From NCBI GenBank assembly GCA_915066865.1, contig CAJZEE010000033.1, positions 1 to 20,014 on the forward strand: a stretch of DNA of 20,014 bases. Direction: 5' to 3'. The stretch comes from an uncultured Veillonella sp. (lineage in GTDB: Bacteria > Bacillota > Negativicutes > Veillonellales > Veillonellaceae). Position 1 is the stretch's first letter. Each line of letters opens with the position of its first letter. Made by a program: the position numbers and the translations under genes. Positions 13,707 to 20,014 of this stretch are shown here, piece after piece. The notes beneath the pieces were generated by a model that saw nothing but the letters and a program-made list of their open reading frames with translations, searched no databases and was not told the DNA's origin.

Positions 13707-15026
13707 TTAAGCACCTTGGAATTGAGGCATATCGTCGCCGCTAGAGTCGTCCAATTTACCTTGAAGGTCATGGTCAACCATGGCACATACAGATGCATCA
13801 GACCATACGTTTTCAGCGGTTTCAATCATATCAATAATCGTATAGATTGGCAAGATGATACCAAGCAAACCAATTGGTGCACCGATGGAACTCATCAAGG
13901 ATAAGGTTAAGAAATAACAACCCATTGGAACGCCCGCATTACCAATCGCAGCGAGAACAGCAATAAATAACCAGGCCACCATTGTGCCCATAGTCAATTC
14001 CATTCCCGCATTTTGCATTACGAATAAAGATGTGACAAGAATGAAAGCTGCGCAACCATTCATATTAATAGTTGTACAAATTGGCAATACGAAACGAGCT
14101 ACTGCAGGATGAGCTTTCAAATTATCCTCAGCAGATGCCAATGTAACAGGCAAAGTTGCAGCAGAAGATTTTGTGAACAACGCAACAGCTACGGCTGGAG
14201 ACATTTTGCGGAATACGTCCACAGGGTTCAAACCGCGGAATAACAAGAACAATGGAATTACGATAAAGAATTGGATCAAGTTACCACCGATAACAACAGC
14301 CGTATATTTACCTAAAGCACCAACAATTACGCCCGCTTCAATTTGTGCAGATAATTGACCTGCAAAGGCGAGGATACCGATTGGCAATACATAAAGTAAT
14401 GCTTTAATCAATGTAAATAGTAATTCTTGTAAACCGAATAAGACTTTCAACACCGCTTCGCGATTTTCAGTACGTGGCATGAACGCAAAGGCTAAACCAA
14501 CGGAAGCAGAAATAAACATTACAGACAATACATTGGCTTGTAAGTATGGTTGCAAAATATTGTTTGGAATAACAGATAAGAAATGATCATAATACGTAAC
14601 ATTGCCAAGTTTTTCAGGCACTTGAGCTGCACCGGCACCGATTACATCAAGTGGTAAATTACCTGGTGCAATCCATAGGAATAAGCCAAGTCCTACAGCT
14701 GCCGCACAAACTGTAGTAAGCAATGTATATACTACAGCATGGCCAAAGATACGACCTGTGTCCTTTTTAGCACCTAGCATAGATAATGTAGTAATAACCG
14801 CTAAAGACACTGTTGGAATCGCAATGAATTGGAACAAACGAGTAAAGACTGCTGCAATAAAATTAAAGAGCTCATTTAGAGCTGGAATGTGTTGCCATCC
14901 TAAGATAGCGCCTATGATGAGAGCTCCCATCCATAAAATGAACTGACGCAATTTTCCTTGTCCACGACTTTTCAAGGTAATCTCTTGCGCTAGGGCATCG
15001 ACATTTTTGTTGTTTTGATCTGCCAT
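13707..15026 (-). CDS. DAACS-family cation:amino-acid symporter (SstT/GltP-like)
   Basis: Secondary transporter of 439 residues of the dicarboxylate/amino acid:cation symporter family. The re-entrant loop motif TKSSAATLPVT and the helix-7 motif TINMNGCAAF (NMDGT in archaeal glutamate transporters) are present, then GNAGVPMG in the second hairpin loop and DMIETAENVWSD (399-410) on helix 8. The residue that binds the acidic side chain in GltPh (Arg397) aligns with Glu402 here. The serine/threonine transporter SstT has a similar ETALNSSTD segment, so a neutral amino acid such as serine or threonine is more likely than glutamate or aspartate. Start 15026 has GAGAGG upstream. Its leader contains an intrinsic terminator (15063-15092) downstream of a perfect consensus promoter. 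Confidence 0.82.
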   Translation of the reverse strand: MADQNNKNVDALAQEITLKSRGQGKLRQFILWMGALIIGAILGWQHIPALNELFNFIAAVFTRLFQFIAIPTVSLAVITTLSMLGAKKDTGRIFGHAVVYTLLTTVCAAAVGLGLFLWIAPGNLPLDVIGAGAAQVPEKLGNVTYYDHFLSVIPNNILQPYLQANVLSVMFISASVGLAFAFMPRTENREAVLKVLFGLQELLFTLIKALLYVLPIGILAFAGQLSAQIEAGVIVGALGKYTAVVIGGNLIQFFIVIPLFLLFRGLNPVDVFRKMSPAVAVALFTKSSAATLPVTLASAEDNLKAHPAVARFVLPICTTINMNGCAAFILVTSLFVMQNAGMELTMGTMVAWLFIAVLAAIGNAGVPMGCYFLTLSLMSSIGAPIGLLGIILPIYTIIDMIETAENVWSDASVCAMVDHDLQGKLDDSSGDDMPQFQGA

Positions 15027-15062
15027 GATAACACCTCTCTACAAACTAAACTACTAGAGACT

Positions 15063-15092
15063 AAAAAAGAAATCCCAGCCCTAGGGCTGGGA
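15063..15092 (-). terminator. Leader terminator (possible attenuator) upstream of the DAACS symporter
   Basis: A perfect 20-bp palindrome at 15073-15092 (TCCCAGCC-CTAG-GGCTGGGA) is followed on the minus strand by TTTCTTTTTT. It lies between the consensus promoter (15124-15152) and the start codon (15026), so it is inside the symporter's own 5' leader. AGAGACT (15106-15112, minus strand) and AGTCTCT (15056-15062) flank it and can pair around it. It could also end read-through from the membrane-protein operon whose last stop is at 15223. Confidence 0.7.
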
Positions 15093-15123
15093 CAGTGAAT
15101 ATCCGAGTCTCTCTTTAATTCAC

Positions 15124-15152
15124 ATTATAGAGATATGATTTAAAATTGTCAA
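15124..15152 (-). promoter_or_regulatory. Perfect consensus sigma-70 promoter for the DAACS leader
   Basis: On the minus strand TTGACA (15147-15152), a 17-bp spacer and TATAAT (15124-15129) match the consensus exactly. The start of transcription would be near 15117, about 90 nt before the symporter start codon. The leader has no ATG before the gene, so no leader peptide is visible. Confidence 0.85.
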
Positions 15153-15222
15153 TTCCAATATTTGAACACATTATAATATATTCAAGTATTATTTCAATTT
15201 TATATAGACATTCTAATAAAAA

Positions 15223-16089
15223 CTAATGATACATATCTATATCTACAGTAATCATTCGCGTTCGCTCTGGATTAAACATAAAGTAAATGACTCTAGGCTG
15301 GTCATGATCAAAGTTATGGTAAACAACATATACTATATATTTCTCAGCTGATATCCGAGTACTATAATAATAATCTTCCTTAGGATCATCACCGACACTC
15401 TGTGTACCATCAATTACCCAGGGAAATAATTTCCAATTTTGTCGTTGAACGGTAATAATCTCATAATATTCATTCACGTCACTAACTAATAAATTTCTAT
15501 CCTTTGGATATGTAAATGAATTGAGTGCTTCAACGGTAGTATCTTTATCCCTACTATTTATAAACGAATACCAAGCATGAGATTTAACAGTTTCCTCATA
15601 CTGTGAAATCGTAGCTTCATCACCATCTAATACCAAGCAACTATAACTCCCACCCAATCCAATTACCTCAGCAGAAGAAACCACTTTCAAGCTCTCTGGT
15701 AAAGACTTAGGTGTTTGTAATGGAGCCGGAATATACCCCGCTTTAGATGAGGGCCATGTAGAGTGCCACTGTCTTGTATCATAATGAGATACCCCTATAG
15801 CAGAAAATGCTAAATTAACAGCTAATGTAGGAAACATACACAGAAAAAAGATTACATAAAAATATGTTAAAAATCTTTTTCGTATAGCTTTCTTACTATC
15901 GATTACTCCACATTTTTCAAACAATAACACAATCGTAGCTACTAACAAAATCAGATAGTATAATCCAGAATATGATATCTCATCCGAAAACAAAAATGTT
16001 AGTACCCAAAGAATTATAAAGAACCATATACTTTTTCTATATGGAGGCTCAGTAAACAAATTCTTTAAATACATTAAACACTGTCGCAT
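15223..16089 (-). CDS. Membrane protein of unknown function, paralogue of the upstream gene
   Basis: I do not recognise this family. The protein has 288 residues: three hydrophobic segments near 19-36, 39-57 and 72-93, then a soluble domain of about 190 residues, probably outside the cytoplasm. The soluble part shares a pattern with its neighbour encoded at 16131-16961: W..xWPxS near the start, LPES.KV.SSAE...GG.YS, then VLDGDEATISQYEE. Start ATG 16089 was chosen because GGAG lies 7 nt upstream; an in-frame TTG at 16104 would add five residues and lacks a site. It is the last gene of an operon with the paralogue and an alcohol dehydrogenase. Confidence 0.7.
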   Translation of the reverse strand: MRQCLMYLKNLFTEPPYRKSIWFFIILWVLTFLFSDEISYSGLYYLILLVATIVLLFEKCGVIDSKKAIRKRFLTYFYVIFFLCMFPTLAVNLAFSAIGVSHYDTRQWHSTWPSSKAGYIPAPLQTPKSLPESLKVVSSAEVIGLGGSYSCLVLDGDEATISQYEETVKSHAWYSFINSRDKDTTVEALNSFTYPKDRNLLVSDVNEYYEIITVQRQNWKLFPWVIDGTQSVGDDPKEDYYYSTRISAEKYIVYVVYHNFDHDQPRVIYFMFNPERTRMITVDIDMYH

Positions 16090-16130
16090 ATACACTCTCC
16101 ACAATCGAATTTGTAAAAGTCTTAAGTATT

Positions 16131-16961
16131 TTAATTCGACTGATAAAACACAGCTCGAGTCCCATCATCATTGATTAACAGTTCTACAAAATGAGGCCTT
16201 TTTATATCACCATTATCTACAAATACATATAGTCTATGATTACGAACGGAGCTAGTACTTTGATTAACCACCGTTTTTGTTTCTTTTCTAGGTGCAAAGC
16301 GCAACCATTCAACAAAATCTCGCTTAGGTAGATTTATTGGCTCTTCATTTATACTTTCAATAATATTATATTCACTCGGATGAGATATTGACGTTTTTCG
16401 TTCTCCCGTTTTTAAATCACGTAAAACACCATGCTTATCGATTTGTACTTGATAAGTAGCTTGTGCCTTTGCAATTTTCTCATACTGTGCAATAACTGCA
16501 GGGTCCCCTTCTAAAACGGTATATTTCGTAGGATATGCACCCGCCCAAGCTAAGTCATCACCAGATGCTGAGGCTCTAATAATCCCTTCTGGAAGTACAC
16601 TAGGACGCTTTAATCCTTCTGGTAATTCATCACTATCAGGCCAACCACGTTTCCAATCCATTGTACTAAACTCAAAACCATCAGTTTGATCACGAGTCGT
16701 TTGAGTATCATATTTAAGCCAATCAGCTACGAGCCAAGATATACAAAGGGTTATGACAACAAACAAACCACAAGCCAATCGATTATAGGCTCTTTCAGAT
16801 ATAGTTCGTTTCTTAAAGCGACCATATTGCAGTAACACACTCAATACTATAGCTATACCAAAAACCATGTATGTAATAGGCGCTATATTAAATAGGGTTG
16901 CCACAACTGCAAACAACATACATAGCATAACCGTTAATAGGCCATAAAATCCTTGAAACAA
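16131..16961 (-). CDS. Membrane protein of unknown function, tandem paralogue
   Basis: Unrecognised protein of 276 residues. Two hydrophobic segments near 5-45 and a third near 63-83 precede a soluble domain of about 190 residues. It shares order and motifs with the product of 15223-16089: MDWKRGWPDSDELPEG aligns with RQWHSTWPSS, SASGDDLAWAGAYP with SSAEVIGLGGSYS, and VLEGDPAVIAQYEK with VLDGDEATISQYEE. This points to an old tandem duplication. The likely start is TTG at 16961, with AGGAG 6 nt upstream; the first ATG comes 11 residues later without a site. It follows the alcohol dehydrogenase gene by 24 bp. I cannot assign a function. Confidence 0.7.
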   Translation of the reverse strand: MFQGFYGLLTVMLCMLFAVVATLFNIAPITYMVFGIAIVLSVLLQYGRFKKRTISERAYNRLACGLFVVITLCISWLVADWLKYDTQTTRDQTDGFEFSTMDWKRGWPDSDELPEGLKRPSVLPEGIIRASASGDDLAWAGAYPTKYTVLEGDPAVIAQYEKIAKAQATYQVQIDKHGVLRDLKTGERKTSISHPSEYNIIESINEEPINLPKRDFVEWLRFAPRKETKTVVNQSTSSVRNHRLYVFVDNGDIKRPHFVELLINDDGTRAVFYQSN

Positions 16962-16985
16962 AACTCTCTCCTATCATGACAATAC

Positions 16986-18158
16986 TTAGAACATTTTCTT
17001 ATACAACATTTCTATATCTTCCCGACTCACGTTGGCCACTGTATTAGCAATATTCCCGGTAGCTACAACGTATACGTTATCGACGAGCCAAGGAATGTCT
17101 TTTTTCGTTAAGCCTAGTTCTGTAAGGTTCGTGGTAAGATCCAGGTCATGTACAATCAAACGTAATGCTTCACCTAGTTCGGAGCCATCTCCATAGTTGA
17201 ATATACGAGCTAAGGCACCAAACTTATCAGGGTTTGCACTCCATGTATATTCCACTGCAACAGGTTCAATAACGGCAAGGCCTACACCGTGGGTAATATC
17301 CTTAAGCCCACTTGCAGGATGTTCCATGCCATGAGCAAGTGTTACACCGGCGGTATTAATAACCATGCCTCCAATTGTGCTAGCCAATGTAACGGACTCC
17401 CAAGCTTTTGTAAGTTGAGTTTCGTTGAGAACAGCTGATTTGCCTTCAGCCATTGCTTTCACATGTTTATATAGAGGCACAAGATATTGTGCTAACAAAG
17501 TTACAGCATAATGAGCTAATGCATCGGTAAAAGGTTGTGCCGTTTTAGAAGTATACGCCTCGATATTATGACAGAGTGCATCAAAGCCCACAGATGCCAA
17601 TACATGGGGCGGCATTGTGCCCATCACTGCGGGATCTACGATGGATACTTTTGGTACGATGGCATTACATCGCAAGGATTTCTTGTCTCCCGTTTCAGGG
17701 TTCGTAAGCACCCCGAAACCATTGCCTTCAGAACCTGTACCACAGGTTGTGGGAATTACAATTAGAGGCAACGCCTTATCACTGGTTTTACGGTTAAAGA
17801 TATAGTCGTTAATGTCACCATCGTTAACGGCCATAAATGCAATGCCTTTTGCACAGTCCATAATAGAGCCGCCACCAATGGCAATGACCATATCACAGCT
17901 TTCAGATTTAGCCAAAATAGCGCCAGTTAAAGCGGCAGTAGTTAAAGGATTTGCATCCACTTGATCAAAGAGGACGTGGTCAATATGAGCACCCTCAAGT
18001 TTCGCCACCACACGGTCATATAAGCCAGATTTTTTGGCACTTGTCCGCCCTGTTACGATTAGCGCTTTATTACCATAAGGCTTAGCAAAATCAGCAACAC
18101 TATCGACTTTATCCCAACCAAATTGGATATGTACTGGTAAAAAATAAGAGAACTCCAT
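16986..18158 (-). CDS. Iron-containing alcohol dehydrogenase (butanol-dehydrogenase type)
   Basis: Group III metal-dependent alcohol dehydrogenase of 390 residues, of the BdhA/YqhD-like branch. GGGS is at 95-98, PTTCGTGSEGNGFGV at 136-150, and the probable iron ligands are Asp193, His197, His276 and His290 (GFDALCHNIEAYTS; LAHGMEHPASG...THG). It should interconvert aldehydes and alcohols with NAD(P)H. It is only distantly related to the FucO in this window and has a host-like base composition. It is the first gene of an operon with two membrane proteins. Propionaldehyde or butyraldehyde reduction is plausible, but no substrate can be read from the sequence. AGAGG lies upstream of ATG 18158. 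Confidence 0.85.
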   Translation of the reverse strand: MEFSYFLPVHIQFGWDKVDSVADFAKPYGNKALIVTGRTSAKKSGLYDRVVAKLEGAHIDHVLFDQVDANPLTTAALTGAILAKSESCDMVIAIGGGSIMDCAKGIAFMAVNDGDINDYIFNRKTSDKALPLIVIPTTCGTGSEGNGFGVLTNPETGDKKSLRCNAIVPKVSIVDPAVMGTMPPHVLASVGFDALCHNIEAYTSKTAQPFTDALAHYAVTLLAQYLVPLYKHVKAMAEGKSAVLNETQLTKAWESVTLASTIGGMVINTAGVTLAHGMEHPASGLKDITHGVGLAVIEPVAVEYTWSANPDKFGALARIFNYGDGSELGEALRLIVHDLDLTTNLTELGLTKKDIPWLVDNVYVVATGNIANTVANVSREDIEMLYKKMF

Positions 18159-18306
18159 GTGAACGACCTCTTTTCTATAAATACTAGCTCTTAATGTTAT
18201 TGTAATGTAAATTCAGACACCTGTAAAACCTCATAGGACTTTCACTAGAAAACATGTATACTACAGATAAGAGGGGGTCGTTTATTTTTATAGAGGGAGA
18301 GAATCT

Positions 18307-19866
18307 ATGAAATCTGCAATTACACATTTATGGTCTTCGCTGCGGGACCTAGCAACGCAGTCGCCTATATTACTGGCATTAATTGCCGTATTTTCATGTA
18401 CACCGTTTTATCTAGAGCAAGATTGGTTTGCCGATATAGACCTTTGGTTCTATGGGTTGTATTTCTTCATCGTCATACTACAATCATATATAACACGAGA
18501 TCGAAAGTACTCCATAGTATATACATTATTAAGCATAGGCATCAGCGTTGGTCTATATACGATTCATGAAACGTACCATCACATACGAGGCATCGAGCTA
18601 GCCACAGAAAACATATCATATCTATGGCTGTACTCTATGATTGCTCTATATTTTACATCGCTTGGAGAATACTACATTGGCGAAATCATCAATCGCCTGA
18701 AACGGATTGGTATTACCATTGTTACATCAACACTGTATAATGTCGTCATAATCATGACTCTATGGTTTTTCTTCATCATTCTGAACAAACCATTTACCTT
18801 TGATGATCTAATCTTTAAAGTATTAGCCGCTATTAATATATTTATCTGTATGTCCATGCTGTGCACTTACAAAGAGGAGCCTGATGGACCACCAGAACCA
18901 AATACATTCTATAATGTTGTTTTTGGAATCATACTACCAAAGGCTTCCATCATTACAGGTATTCTAGCTAATATCTACTTGGTATTGATTCTCTTAGGCC
19001 TCCGCGAAGATGCGCGGTTCCTTTATACATATTATCCGTATGTAGCCATTTTCTATCTATTTTACTTGGCTAGTTTCAGATCTAGTGAAAGCAGCAAGAC
19101 ACAAAGGATCCTATGTTTCTTATTTATTACGATTACAATATTGTGCCTAATCCTGATTGGCAAACGTGTAATAAATGAGCCTGTACTCTGGCTCAATACG
19201 ATTTACGTAGCCGCATTCAATCTAATCTTCTTAGCACATAACGTATATTCCTTTGTAAAGCGTTTGACTCCATCGATCCATACAACGATTATGGCACTCG
19301 CCCTAGGTGCAGTCCTTTTAATGCCTTTTATCGGTTACACATCCCATCGAGAGTTTACAAACTATACAAAAATTGACGGTCAATGGCACGTATACTTGCC
19401 TATTACAGAAACATTTAACCCTGATTTTACAGACTATGGCAGGACGATTATACAGGGGGATTCTCCAAAACTAGGAGCAACGGAAATATATAAGGAACGA
19501 AATATTCAGTTTATCAGCTTTACGGCCGTTGAAGAACCTCATGTTATTTCGCTTGTAGGATATAATAAATTCATTTCTAACATCGAATTAGAAGTACGTG
19601 AGCCTACTGATAGTACAGCTGACATACCAACAGCATCCTATGAATCTATCAACTTTAGATTCATCAATGAAGGCCTTGATTTAGAGGTATCTCTACCAAA
19701 TGGCGTGACCGAGGTTCATCATATATATGAAAAATTTCTCACTGTTCCTAAAACGGCTTCAGATTCAGTCATTATAGAAGGCACGGGATACAAACTCTTA
19801 ATCCACTCCTACTACGCATATCAAGACAGCGCACGAAGAATTATTTTTAGCGTATTATATAATTAA
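18307..19866 (+). CDS. Polytopic membrane protein, DUF4153-like
   Basis: Protein of 519 residues with about ten or eleven hydrophobic segments up to residue 350, then a soluble domain of about 165 residues that is probably extracytoplasmic (starting near YTKIDGQWHVYLPI). The segment with LGEYYIGEIINRLKRIGI, FNVVFGIILPKASIITGILANIYLVLI and YYPYVAIFYLFYLASF-like spacing resembles DUF4153 proteins; I recall this family pattern and am not certain of it. Function unknown. GAGGGAG lies before ATG 18307, and a TGTATACT -10-like element is at 18255-18262. It is divergent from the alcohol dehydrogenase operon, whose two membrane proteins also combine helices with an outer soluble domain. Confidence 0.75.
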   Translation: MKSAITHLWSSLRDLATQSPILLALIAVFSCTPFYLEQDWFADIDLWFYGLYFFIVILQSYITRDRKYSIVYTLLSIGISVGLYTIHETYHHIRGIELATENISYLWLYSMIALYFTSLGEYYIGEIINRLKRIGITIVTSTLYNVVIIMTLWFFFIILNKPFTFDDLIFKVLAAINIFICMSMLCTYKEEPDGPPEPNTFYNVVFGIILPKASIITGILANIYLVLILLGLREDARFLYTYYPYVAIFYLFYLASFRSSESSKTQRILCFLFITITILCLILIGKRVINEPVLWLNTIYVAAFNLIFLAHNVYSFVKRLTPSIHTTIMALALGAVLLMPFIGYTSHREFTNYTKIDGQWHVYLPITETFNPDFTDYGRTIIQGDSPKLGATEIYKERNIQFISFTAVEEPHVISLVGYNKFISNIELEVREPTDSTADIPTASYESINFRFINEGLDLEVSLPNGVTEVHHIYEKFLTVPKTASDSVIIEGTGYKLLIHSYYAYQDSARRIIFSVLYN

Positions 19867-19950
19867 TTATGAAAGCTAGTAATTTAAGGCATCTTCAGCC
19901 ATATCGACATTTTTTGTAAAACTATATTAAAAAATTTCCAAATGTCAATA

Positions 19951-19979
19951 TTGAATATATAGATTTTTTTCGCTATAAT
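19951..19979 (+). promoter_or_regulatory. Near-consensus promoter at the right edge
   Basis: TTGAAT (19951-19956), a 17-bp spacer and TATAAT (19974-19979) point rightward. The gene it serves lies beyond the contig end. The stretch 19867-19950 shows no gene and no clear terminator for the preceding gene. Confidence 0.7.
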
Positions 19980-19987
19980 CGTAACAT

Positions 19988-20014
19988 AGATCGGAAGAGC
20001 GTCGTGTAGGGAAA
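19988..20014. other. Illumina TruSeq adapter sequence left on the contig end
   Basis: The last 27 bases begin AGATCGGAAGAGCGTCGTGT and continue exactly as the reverse complement of the Illumina TruSeq universal adapter. This is not genomic sequence. Confidence 0.97.

Noticed and set aside
15073..15092. Mobile-element inverted repeat
   Set aside because: The perfect palindrome is followed by a T-run and sits in a leader with a promoter, so a transcription terminator explains it better.

Overview
The window looks like one assembled contig from an anaerobic, low-to-medium G+C member of the Negativicutes, most likely Veillonella. This is inferred from gene content and style: B12-linked genes, a fermentative alcohol dehydrogenase, many short AT-flanked hairpin terminators and strong Shine-Dalgarno sites. 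No rRNA or marker gene is present to prove it. The last 27 bases (19988-20014) match Illumina TruSeq adapter sequence, so the true biological sequence stops near 19987.

Left edge (1-790): the start of a propanediol-utilisation (Pdu) microcompartment operon, pduB on the minus strand, cut off by the contig end. It is divergent from a PocR-type AraC regulator (790-1680). The regulator's untranslated leader can be drawn as two mutually exclusive RNA folds, one of which covers its ribosome binding site.

Centre (1820-9738): a six-gene minus-strand operon with a divergent IclR-family regulator. In transcription order it holds a UxaA-type sugar-acid dehydratase, an SDR sugar dehydrogenase, a FucP-type permease, a lactonase fused to a mutarotase, a DapA-family 2-keto-3-deoxy-sugar-acid aldolase, and FucO (lactaldehyde:propanediol oxidoreductase). 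Together these make a complete non-phosphorylating L-fucose route: fucose to fuconolactone to fuconate to 2-keto-3-deoxyfuconate to pyruvate plus L-lactaldehyde, then lactaldehyde to 1,2-propanediol. The gene set closely resembles the Campylobacter jejuni fucose locus, but lactaldehyde is reduced to propanediol instead of oxidised. The propanediol can then feed the adjacent Pdu microcompartment. The cassette is bracketed by two bidirectional terminators and is more AT-rich than its flanks, which suggests lateral acquisition.

Right half (9851-19866): mostly host-like genes. They are a lone MetQ lipoprotein, a cobT-like lower-ligand activation gene followed by a DUF389 membrane protein, a DAACS-family amino-acid symporter with a terminator hairpin inside its own leader, and an operon of an iron-dependent alcohol dehydrogenase with two tandem paralogous membrane proteins of unknown function. 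Divergent from that operon is a large DUF4153-like membrane protein. A near-consensus promoter sits at the very right edge and would drive a gene outside the window. I saw no rRNA, tRNA, CRISPR array, insertion sequence or prophage.
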